In this document: positions 1 to 6,209 of the stretch, piece after piece
Layout of the letters: the number at the start of each line of letters is the position of its first letter
Position numbering within the stretch: position 1 is the stretch's first letter
DNA from: Bacillota bacterium
GTDB lineage: Bacteria; Bacillota; Clostridia; Lachnospirales; Anaerotignaceae
Length of the DNA stretch: 7,439 nucleotides
Direction: 5' to 3'
NCBI GenBank assembly: GCA_017547125.1
Contig: JAFYQL010000142.1
Coordinates: 1 to 7,439 of the forward strand
Notes under the pieces: generated by a model
What the model was told of the DNA's origin: nothing
What the model saw: only the letters and a program-made list of their open reading frames with translations
The model's database searches: none
Position numbers and translations under genes: made by a program

Positions 1-17
1 AAAAGAAAGGAAAAATC

Positions 18-785
18 ATGGCAAGAAGTAGAAACGCAATGGGAAAATGGCGAGGGAGAGTGGGCTCGACGGTGTTTTCGGTGGCGAACGGGAAACAGGT
101 GATCAGGGAGGCACCTGGGGAGGTGCGGAACCCGAGGACGGAGAAGCAGCTGGTGGTGAGGGCGAAATTCAAGGTAGGGACGCAGTTTGTGACGCTGTGG
201 AAGTGGATACTGGTGCCGTACTACAGGGGGAAGGCGATGAACAGGGTGATGGCGAGGGCTGACGCTACGCGGGACGCATGGGACGTGGCGACGGTGAGCG
301 GTGGACAGGCGGCGGTGACGATAGGAGGATTCGGGACGAAGGCGAACATGACGCTGGGATACGGGCTGGCGGCGCCGGAGGTGGAGTTTGAGCAGGCGAG
401 CAAGCAGATAGTGGTGAGGGACGCGACGGCGGAGAACCCTGCGATGGTGGTGTATGAGGTGAGGTCGTTTGACGAGTCGGGGATGCCGATAGGGACGCGG
501 TTTGTGAGGCATGAGGTGACGAGCGCGGAGCCGCTGCTGATAATGCTGCCGATATCGGAGGTGGCGGTGGCGAAGAGGTATGACTTGATGACGTACTACA
601 TGAGGGAGGACCCGAACGCGGAGGACGCGACGGCGTATTCGCGGCTGACGAACCTGACGGTGGTGGATGAGGAGACTGGGGAGCTGCCGGCGGAGGAATA
701 TACGCTGGATGTACTGAGGGACGAGAGCGCGGGGAACGTGTTGATGTCGCGGATGGCGGTGGGGAGTTTTGTGGTGGCTGGGTGA
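18..785 (+). CDS. DUF6266-like protein of unknown function (Bacteroidetes)
   Basis: This 255-residue protein starts at the ATG at 18, after a purine-rich GAAAGG ribosome site. The N-terminal 60 residues resemble the DUF6266 family of Bacteroidetes: a small basic start (MARSRNAMGKWRGRVGSTVF), a short N-G-K turn, then an N-P-R-T-E-K-Q motif around residue 38 and an R-A-K-F segment. The rest is rich in Val, Ala, Glu and short beta-strand-like stretches. No signal peptide, membrane helix or catalytic motif is visible, and the family has no known function. The coding strand is very rich in G, with mostly G-ending codons (GTG, GCG, GAG, AGG, ACG). This is a stronger bias than in the neighbouring holA. 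The reading frame is intact. The family call rests on remembered similarity, not on a search. Confidence 0.6.
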   Translation: MARSRNAMGKWRGRVGSTVFSVANGKQVIREAPGEVRNPRTEKQLVVRAKFKVGTQFVTLWKWILVPYYRGKAMNRVMARADATRDAWDVATVSGGQAAVTIGGFGTKANMTLGYGLAAPEVEFEQASKQIVVRDATAENPAMVVYEVRSFDESGMPIGTRFVRHEVTSAEPLLIMLPISEVAVAKRYDLMTYYMREDPNAEDATAYSRLTNLTVVDEETGELPAEEYTLDVLRDESAGNVLMSRMAVGSFVVAG

Positions 786-1010
786 GGGAGGGTCTCCTCC
801 CCCTGGAGGGAAGGGATTTAGTGGATATATTGGATTTGCTTGGGGGAGGGTGAATTTTTTTTACACTTGGAGCGGCTGAGGGCTGCTCTTTGTGATTTTA
901 CGGCTTGCTGGATGTGATGGATGAGTGCGGGCTTGAGATGGTGGTGGGTAGGGGGTGGGTGTTGTTATTCAAATTAAATTCGTATTTTTGCATCTTCTTT
1001 TTGGGTGGTT
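786..1010. other. Non-coding gap, G-rich, before holA
   Basis: No credible gene is visible on either strand. The stretch continues the G-rich bias of the upstream gene to about 960 and then turns AT-rich over roughly 30 bases, where the holA promoter element lies. A small hairpin (CCTCC 796-800, loop CCCT, GGAGG 805-809) lies just after the upstream stop. It has no T-run directly behind it, so it is at best a weak terminator candidate. A T-run of eight bases near 855 has no clear stem in front of it. Confidence 0.5.
961..990 (+). promoter_or_regulatory. Bacteroidetes-type promoter of holA
   Basis: TATTTTTG at 983-990 fits the Bacteroidetes -7 element TAnnTTTG. A GTTG at 961-964, 18 bases upstream, is a poor and slightly close match to the -33 TTTG element. 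It sits in the only AT-rich patch between the two genes, about 20 bases before the holA ATG. This would give a very short leader, with transcription starting near 997. The element supports a Bacteroidetes origin for the left part of the window. Confidence 0.55.
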
Positions 1011-2039
1011 ATGGCAAAGAAGGAGTCAACAATATCGGAAAGCCAGATAATGGCTGAGGTGAAAGCCGGTAACATCGCGCCGGTGTATCTGCTTACGGGC
1101 GAGGAGGGCTACTATATAGACCAGCTGTCGGACTTTTTCGAGGGCAACATAGTGCCCGAGGAGAACCGCGACTTCGACCAGACGGTGGTGTATGGGCGCG
1201 ACGTACACATGGCCGACGTGGTGGCGTATGCCAACCAGTTCCCTATGATGTCGGAACACAGGCTGGTGGTGGTGAAGGAGGCTCAGGACATAGCGCTGAG
1301 AGAGTGGGAACTGCTGACAGCCTACCTCGAAAAAGCAACCCAGCAGTCGGTGCTGGTGCTCTGCTACCGCAACAAGTGGAAGGACAAGCGCACAAAGCTG
1401 TATGCCGCCTTGAAGAAGGGCGCAGTGGTGTATGAGCGCAACAAACTATACGACAGCGAGGTGCCCACATGGATACTGACCTACGTGAAGCAGCACGGAC
1501 GCTCGATAACCGAGAAAGCGGCCCTACTGATGTACGAGGCGCTGGGAAACAACCTCTCGAAGCAGTCAAACGAACTGCAGAAGCTGTTCCTGTCGGTGAA
1601 AGAGGGCGGCACAATAACCGATGCCGAGATTGAGCGCAACGTGGGCGTAAGCAAGGACTACAACATATTCGAGTTGCAGAACGCCATAGGGCGCAAGGAT
1701 GTGGTGCGATGCAACAAGATAGTGAACTATTTTGCCGACAACCCGAAGTCGGCCCCGATGCCAGTTGTGATTGCAAACCTGTACGAGTACCTGCTGAAGG
1801 TTATGATATACCACCAGCTGACGGACAAGTCGCAGTATGCCGCCGCATCGGCGCTGGGCGTGAACCCCTATTTTGTGAAGGACTACGAGGGCGCTGCCCG
1901 CCACTACACCCTGCCCAAGCTGGCGGCGTGCATAGGCTACCTGCACGATGCCGACGTGCGCTCGAAGGGTGTGCGCAACACGGGCACCGTTACCGACGGC
2001 GAACTGCTGAAAGAGCTGGTGTTGGCGAAGGTACAGTAA
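1011..2039 (+). CDS. holA: DNA polymerase III subunit delta (clamp loader)
   Basis: This is the delta subunit of the replicative clamp loader, the AAA+-fold protein that opens the beta sliding clamp so that the loader can place it on primed DNA. It acts in the cytoplasm within the delta/delta'/gamma-tau complex. At 342 residues it has the normal length. The N-terminal domain begins with the typical A-P-V-Y-L-L-T-G-E-E segment (residues 23-32) followed by Y-I-D-Q-L. A hydrophobic Q-S-V-L-V-L stretch (112-117) and V-P-T-W-I (151-155) follow. The C-terminal helical domain contains D-Y-N-I-F-E-L-Q-N-A-I (217-227) and ends in G-E-L-L-K-E-L-V. As usual for delta there is no Walker A motif. I chose the ATG at 1011 over an in-frame GTG at 1005, since M-A-K-K fits better. 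Codon use is GC-rich and Bacteroidetes-like. The gene appears complete, although its last few codons lie at the chimeric joint and could be altered. Confidence 0.9.
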   Translation: MAKKESTISESQIMAEVKAGNIAPVYLLTGEEGYYIDQLSDFFEGNIVPEENRDFDQTVVYGRDVHMADVVAYANQFPMMSEHRLVVVKEAQDIALREWELLTAYLEKATQQSVLVLCYRNKWKDKRTKLYAALKKGAVVYERNKLYDSEVPTWILTYVKQHGRSITEKAALLMYEALGNNLSKQSNELQKLFLSVKEGGTITDAEIERNVGVSKDYNIFELQNAIGRKDVVRCNKIVNYFADNPKSAPMPVVIANLYEYLLKVMIYHQLTDKSQYAAASALGVNPYFVKDYEGAARHYTLPKLAACIGYLHDADVRSKGVRNTGTVTDGELLKELVLAKVQ

Positions 2040-2060
2040 ATACTCTTGCAAAAAACGATT
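2025..2060. other. Compositional breakpoint, probable chimeric joint
   Basis: GC-rich Bacteroidetes-like coding sequence ends here and AT-rich clostridial coding sequence begins within about 20 bases. On the right, the frame of the DUF815 ATPase is already open at the joint. It has no ATG, GTG or TTG codon until 2294, so the beginning of that gene is missing. No inverted repeat, target-site duplication, tRNA or integrase marks the spot. The exact base cannot be fixed; it lies near the holA stop at 2037-2039. Confidence 0.8.
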
Positions 2061-3076
2061 TCAGAATATTCAAAAAACTTTTTGATTTTGATTTTTCTGA
2101 CATTGAAAATGACCTTGGTATTGATTGCTTCAGCCTTATTTCAAACTACAAAGCTATTTCAAAAAGAGAAAATGTTTATAACAAAACTGTAAGCCTTAAA
2201 GTTCAGGAACTTAGCGAAAAGATTGAAAATGCTGCTGATGAAAGTGCAGTTTTTGATATCGTTACTGATTATTACAAAAACTATGGCGTAGGCATGTTTG
2301 GTATAAACAGAGCTTTCCGTATCAAAAATATCAACGGTGAGGTTAAGTTTTTTGCTATCAACAATGCTGATAAGATTAAGCTTGATGACCTTGTTGGATA
2401 CGAAAAACAGAAAATGCAGCTTAAAAACAATACAGAAGCATTTGTTTTTGGCGGCGGCGGAAACAACACTCTTCTTTATGGCGACAGCGGTACAGGCAAG
2501 TCATCTTCAGTTAAGGCCCTTATAAATGAATATTATGATTATGGCCTCAGAATGATTGAAATTTACAAATATCAGTTCAGAGATTTGTCTGAAGTTATTG
2601 CAAGAATAAAGAACAGAAACTACAAGTTTATTATTTACATTGATGATCTTTCATTTGAAGATGATGAGGTTGAATACAAATTCCTTAAGGCAGTTATCGA
2701 AGGAGGCGTTGAAACAAGACCGGATAATATTCTTATCTACGCCACATCAAACAGACGTCATCTTATTAAGGAAACATGGAATGACAGAAACGATACAGAA
2801 TTTAACGGAGAAATCCACCGTTCAGATACAGTTGAAGAAAAACTTTCACTTTCAAGCAGATTTGGTTGTCTTATCAACTATGCAAATCCTAAGAGACAGG
2901 AATATTATGATATTGTTGAAGGTATCGCCAAGAGATATCCTCAGATTAAGATGCCTAAAGAAGAGCTTATTGAAGAAGCTCGCAAGTGGGAAGCAACTCA
3001 TAATGGTATGTCCGGCAGAATGGCACAACAGTTTGTAAACTATATTGCCGGAAAGTGTGCTATGGAAGAACAGTGA
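2042..3076 (+). pseudogene. DUF815 AAA+ ATPase, N-terminus missing at the joint
   Basis: This is the C-terminal part, about 344 residues, of a DUF815-family AAA+ ATPase. The family is common in Clostridia, usually somewhat over 400 residues, and its role is unknown. The Walker A motif G-D-S-G-T-G-K-S is at 2480-2503. The Walker B motif I-I-Y-I-D-D-L is at 2630-2650. A sensor-1-like segment Y-A-T-S-N-R-R-H-L follows at about 2738-2764, and S-S-R-F-G provides a likely arginine-finger region. The segment before Walker A (G-M-F-G-I-N-R-A-F-R) also suits the family. The frame is open back into the foreign DNA with no usable start codon before 2294, so roughly the first 80 residues were lost at the joint. 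In its true genome the gene is probably whole. The stop lies 5 bp before the next ATG, which suggests co-transcription. The apparent continuous frame back to 1709 runs through holA out of frame and is not a real fusion protein. Confidence 0.85.
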
Positions 3077-3081
3077 TATTT

Positions 3082-4077
3082 ATGAAGAATAGAAGAAAAC
3101 TATTGATTATTGCAGCGGTTGTATTTACTATGCTTTCCGGCGGATGTAATGGAAAAGAAGAGCCTGCAGAAAGCGAAATGGCAGAGAATACAGTTGTTAT
3201 AAGCAAGGAAATGACTGATAATTTCACATCAGAAATCGCATATGTAACCCTTAACAATGAAAAGTATGCCATTGCGGAAGCTATAAATGCTAATGTTGAA
3301 GAAAGAATTGCTTCAATAAAGACAGAAATGCAGGATACTGCCGAAAGCACAGAAGAAAATCTGCCATTGCAGTTTTCATACAATGCATACCTGAATATCT
3401 ACGAAACAGAAGGTATTATTTCTGCGGTGCTGGATAACGGAAACTATTCCGGAGGTGCTCATGGATATCAGTGGCTTGAGGCATTTGTGGGATATAAAGA
3501 CGGCAACGAAATCATAGGTCTTTCAGAGTTAATGGCTGAAGATGACGGAGTAGACGTAGTCAAGAGCATTATAAAATCTGAAATATCAGCAGAGAAAGAG
3601 ATGTATTTTCCTGATGCATCTGACTATATTGATGAGATGGATATAGAAAGCAGTTTTTATATCGATGAAACGGGAAGGATTATTATATTCTTCAATCCGT
3701 ATGAGGTTGCGCCGTATGCTGCAGGTGTTGTAAGGTTTGAACTTGATGCTGATGATATCAAAGACATTATTAAAGAAGAAGTGTATGCTGAACTTAAAAA
3801 AGCAGAAAGTAATGAAAAGCCTGACATAAGATATAACGGTGTTGGTATCAAGCTGGACAATTCTCCGAAGATGGTTGAAGAGAATGAATACTACAGTGCA
3901 GAATACCTTCCGTTAGAAGAGATACTTGAAATAACAGGCTTAGATATGAAAGATAGGAAAGCTGAAACAAAGATAATAGACGGCACAGAGTATATAAGTT
4001 TTCCGGAATTGAAAGTGCTTTTATCTGACAGCGTTGTTACTGTTGTTTCGGGCGAAAGCGTATGCATATATTATTAG
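3082..4077 (+). CDS. Lipoprotein-like DUF4163/DUF3298 extracellular protein
   Basis: This 331-residue protein is probably exported. It begins with basic M-K-N-R-R-K, a hydrophobic stretch (residues 7-18) and a cysteine at 22 in L-S-G-G-C. That resembles a lipobox but lacks the usual Leu/Val/Ile at -3, so lipid attachment is likely but not certain. Residues about 50-130 look like DUF4163, ending in Y-S-G-G-A-H-G-Y. Residues about 133-225 match DUF3298, with the hallmark F-N-P-Y-E-V-A-P-Y-A-A-G at 204-215. This architecture occurs in anti-sigma factor RsiV and deacetylase PdaC, but no deacetylase domain or sigma-binding part is present here. The last 80 residues (Y-L-P-L-E-E-I, G-T-E-Y-I-S-F) weakly resemble a copper-amine-oxidase-N-type stalk domain. 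I chose the ATG at 3082 because the upstream in-frame ATG at 3055 lies inside the DUF815 gene and would put nine polar residues before the signal. The ribosome site (GGAAGAA, 3064-3070) is weak, consistent with translational coupling. Confidence 0.8.
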   Translation: MKNRRKLLIIAAVVFTMLSGGCNGKEEPAESEMAENTVVISKEMTDNFTSEIAYVTLNNEKYAIAEAINANVEERIASIKTEMQDTAESTEENLPLQFSYNAYLNIYETEGIISAVLDNGNYSGGAHGYQWLEAFVGYKDGNEIIGLSELMAEDDGVDVVKSIIKSEISAEKEMYFPDASDYIDEMDIESSFYIDETGRIIIFFNPYEVAPYAAGVVRFELDADDIKDIIKEEVYAELKKAESNEKPDIRYNGVGIKLDNSPKMVEENEYYSAEYLPLEEILEITGLDMKDRKAETKIIDGTEYISFPELKVLLSDSVVTVVSGESVCIYY

Positions 4078-4082
4078 AATAT

Positions 4083-4116
4083 AAGAGCAGTTATAGAAAT
4101 ATGACTGCTCTTTTTT
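4083..4116 (+). terminator. Intrinsic terminator after the DUF3298 gene
   Basis: A 13-bp stem pairs 4083-4095 with 4100-4112, with one G-T wobble and a GAAA tetraloop at 4096-4099. A run of six Ts at 4111-4116 overlaps the end of the stem. The stable outer part is AAGAGCAGT with ACTGCTCTT. It begins six bases after the stop codon and should end the DUF815/lipoprotein transcript. Confidence 0.92.
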
Positions 4117-4211
4117 ATTGTATATTTTTTTGAAAATGGGGGCAGAAAAAACATATTGTAGTTTATAAAATTTTGCAATTTGCCAAAAAAATTATTTTAA
4201 ATAACTATTGT

Positions 4212-4240
4212 TTGAAATTTAACAAAGCCTGTGATATAGT
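4212..4240 (+). promoter_or_regulatory. Sigma-A-type promoter of deoC
   Basis: A -35 TTGAAA (4212-4217) and a -10 TATAGT (4235-4240) are separated by exactly 17 bases. A TG one base before the -10 (4232-4233) adds an extended -10. The predicted start is near 4247, giving a leader of about 43 bases. The AT-rich stretch between the upstream terminator and this promoter (about 4117-4211) shows no gene. I also see no clear operator there. Confidence 0.8.
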
Positions 4241-4275
4241 AAAAGTAATATCGGAATTTTGTAATTTTTATATAA

Positions 4276-4283
4276 AAGGGGAG
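4276..4283 (+). promoter_or_regulatory. Ribosome binding site of deoC
   Basis: AAGGGGAG lies six bases before the ATG at 4290. It is a good Shine-Dalgarno sequence and fixes the start of deoC. Confidence 0.75.
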
Positions 4284-4289
4284 TAACAA

Positions 4290-4982
4290 ATGGAAATCAG
4301 AGGTATTGAAAAGTACATCGACCATACTTTATTAAAACAGAATGCTACAACAAAGGATATCAAAAAACTTTGTGCTGAAGCAAAAGGCTATGGATTCCAG
4401 GCGGTTTGTCTTAATCCATGCTACGTTTCACTTGCTAAAAAAGAACTTGAAGGTACAGATGTACGTGTATGTACAGTTATTGGTTTTCCTTTTGGCGCAA
4501 ATAAAACAGAAGTTAAGGCTATGGAAGCAAAACTTGCTGTTGAAGACGGTGCAGATGAAATTGACATGGTAATCAACGTTGGTATGCTTAAAGACTACCG
4601 TTTTGATTATATCGTAAACGAAATTAAAGAAGTTATGGCTGCTACAGGCGACAAAATTGTTAAGGTTATTGCTGAAACAGGCGTACTTACAGAAGAGGAA
4701 AAAGAACTTGTAACAAGAGCAACAGTTGCTGCAGGTGCAAGCTTTATCAAAACATGTACAGGTTACAGCGGCGGCGGTGCTACAGTTGCTGACATCAAGC
4801 TTATCAAAAAAGTTGGTAACGAAAGACTTCAGATTAAAGCATCAGGCGGTATCAGAGACTGCGAAAAAGCAATTTCTCTTATTAAATACGGCGCTGAAAG
4901 AATCGGTACAAGTTCAAGCATTGAAATTGTAAAACAGTTCAAAGAAAAATACGGCGAAGTTTGTATTATTGACGAAGATTGA
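4290..4982 (+). CDS. deoC: Deoxyribose-phosphate aldolase
   Basis: This class I aldolase splits 2-deoxy-D-ribose 5-phosphate into glyceraldehyde 3-phosphate and acetaldehyde, the last step in using deoxynucleosides as carbon source. It is a cytoplasmic TIM barrel. At 230 residues it has normal length and all key positions. The start carries I-D-H-T-L-L-K (residues 10-16). The catalytic Asp is D92 in E-I-D-M-V-I-N-V-G. The Schiff-base lysine is K154 in F-I-K-T-C-T-G-Y, and the second catalytic lysine is K183 in I-K-A-S-G-G-I-R. G-A-E-R-I-G-T-S-S (201-209) would bind the phosphate. The K-T-C-T-G variant has Cys where many homologs have Ser. The gene has its own promoter and is followed after 24 bp by a reductase gene, probably in one transcript. 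The stop TGA is backed by a second in-frame TGA at 4986-4988. Confidence 0.96.
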   Translation: MEIRGIEKYIDHTLLKQNATTKDIKKLCAEAKGYGFQAVCLNPCYVSLAKKELEGTDVRVCTVIGFPFGANKTEVKAMEAKLAVEDGADEIDMVINVGMLKDYRFDYIVNEIKEVMAATGDKIVKVIAETGVLTEEEKELVTRATVAAGASFIKTCTGYSGGGATVADIKLIKKVGNERLQIKASGGIRDCEKAISLIKYGAERIGTSSSIEIVKQFKEKYGEVCIIDED

Positions 4983-5006
4983 TTTTGAGTTTTGGGGGAT
5001 ACGCCT

Positions 5007-6140
5007 ATGAAATACAGAAAACTTGGGAATACGGGTATTGAAATATCAGCGCTTGGTTTTGGCTGTATGAGATTTCCTCTTAAAGAAGACTCAACTATTG
5101 ATAAAGAAAAGGTAAGAGAACTTATTAAGTATGCAGTTGAAAACGGTATCAATTATATTGATACTGCCCTTACATACCACAACGGAACAAACGAAAAGGT
5201 ATTGGGCGAAGTGTTAAAAGAAGAAGGTCTTCGTGACAAGATTTATCTTGGAACAAAGCTTCCTGTGTGGAAAGCAGAAAACGAAGAACATCTTGAACAG
5301 ATTTTTGAAGATCAGCTTGCATCACTTCAGACAGATTATCTCGATTTGTGTTTCCTTCATAATATGGATTATGGTAACTGGGAAACTGCAAAAAGACTTA
5401 ACGTTCTTGATCTTTTTGACAGAAAGATTAAGGAAGGCAAAATAAGACACATTGGTTTTTCATGCCACGGTGATTTCAACAATTTCAAGGAAATATGCGA
5501 TGCATATAACTGGGAATTTTGCCTTCTTCAGTTTAACTATATGGACTATGACTATCAGGCAGGTATTGCCGGAGTGGAATATGCAGCAGAAAAAGGCCTT
5601 GGCCTTATGATTATGGAGCCGCTCAAAGGTGGACAGCTTGCAAAGCAGCCTCCTGAAAGTGTTCAGAAAATATGGGACAGAGCAAACAAAGAAAGAAGCG
5701 CTGCAAGATGGGGTCTTGCATATCTCTACAACAAAGCCGAAGTGAGTTGCGTACTCAGCGGTATGAATGATATGGATATGCTCAAGGAAAATATTGAAAC
5801 TGCAGAAATGTATGATATCGGTTGTCTTTCAGAAGAAGAACTTGCTCTTTATCCAGAGGTTAAGGCTGAATACGAAAAACTTATTAAAATACCATGTACA
5901 AGATGTCAGTATTGTATACCTTGTCCGATGGACGTAGATATACCTGCAAACTTTGAATATTACAATATGGGACATATGTACAATAGCATTGAATCATCAA
6001 GAAACTTTTACAACAGACCATACTTCTTGACAAGAAAATCTACAAGATGTATAGGTTGTGGTGTATGTATAGAAAAATGTCCGCAGCATCTTAATATTCC
6101 AGAATACCTTAAGATGATTTCTGATGATTGGGCTAAATAA
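5007..6140 (+). CDS. Aldo/keto reductase with two C-terminal 4Fe-4S motifs
   Basis: This 377-residue protein belongs to the COG1453-type aldo/keto reductases, in which a TIM-barrel NAD(P)H reductase is joined to a ferredoxin-like tail. The barrel starts with M-K-Y-R-K-L-G-N-T-G and L-G-F-G-C-M-R. The catalytic tetrad is complete: D52, Y57, K84 and H118. The first cysteine cluster is C297, C300, C303 and C306, followed by Pro (C-x2-C-x2-C-x2-C-P). The second is C348, C351, C354 and C358 (C-x2-C-x2-C-x3-C-P). The tail suggests electron transfer to or from the active site in an anaerobe. The true substrate is unknown. I chose the ATG at 5007, eight bases after a GGGGG run (4994-4998), over an in-frame TTG at 4992. 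It lies directly after deoC and ends at a terminator hairpin. Confidence 0.92.
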   Translation: MKYRKLGNTGIEISALGFGCMRFPLKEDSTIDKEKVRELIKYAVENGINYIDTALTYHNGTNEKVLGEVLKEEGLRDKIYLGTKLPVWKAENEEHLEQIFEDQLASLQTDYLDLCFLHNMDYGNWETAKRLNVLDLFDRKIKEGKIRHIGFSCHGDFNNFKEICDAYNWEFCLLQFNYMDYDYQAGIAGVEYAAEKGLGLMIMEPLKGGQLAKQPPESVQKIWDRANKERSAARWGLAYLYNKAEVSCVLSGMNDMDMLKENIETAEMYDIGCLSEEELALYPEVKAEYEKLIKIPCTRCQYCIPCPMDVDIPANFEYYNMGHMYNSIESSRNFYNRPYFLTRKSTRCIGCGVCIEKCPQHLNIPEYLKMISDDWAK

Positions 6141-6142
6141 AT

Positions 6143-6171
6143 TTGAAAATCTGCCTTTTGTCTTTTATAAG
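6143..6171 (+). promoter_or_regulatory. Likely promoter of the YkvI-like gene, inside the terminator
   Basis: TTGAAA at 6143-6148 and TATAAG at 6166-6171 are 17 bases apart, the same spacing and -35 as the deoC promoter. The -10 covers most of the loop and the start of the 3' arm of the terminator hairpin. Transcription would begin near 6178, giving a leader of about 32 bases with the ribosome site AGGAGG at 6195-6200. The position between a terminator and the next gene supports it, but AT-rich DNA gives chance matches. Confidence 0.6.
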
Positions 6172-6188
6172 ATGAAAGGCATTTTGTT
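6152..6188 (+). terminator. Intrinsic terminator after the reductase gene
   Basis: A 13-bp stem pairs 6152-6164 with 6169-6181, with two adjacent G-T wobbles and the four-base loop TTAT. It is followed by TTTTGTTT. It starts 11 bases after the reductase stop. The U-tract is interrupted by a G, so termination may be partial. Confidence 0.8.
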
Positions 6189-6194
6189 TATAGC

Positions 6195-6200
6195 AGGAGG
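6195..6200 (+). promoter_or_regulatory. Strong ribosome binding site of the YkvI-like gene
   Basis: A perfect AGGAGG lies nine bases before the ATG at 6210 and fixes that start. Confidence 0.85.
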
Positions 6201-6209
6201 TGGCAAAAT

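Noticed and set aside
796..809. Short hairpin after the DUF6266-like gene as a terminator
   Set aside because: The stem has only five pairs and no T-run follows directly, so I mention it only within the gap description.
1243..1776. A long minus-strand open frame of 177 codons within holA
   Set aside because: It is the antisense shadow of a well-recognised gene, with Cys/Arg/Ser-rich content and no ribosome site.
1709..3076. A 455-residue open frame joining the holA region to the DUF815 ATPase
   Set aside because: The first 110 or so residues are holA read out of frame, with low-complexity Arg/Cys/Pro-rich content. The frame is only open by chance across the joint.
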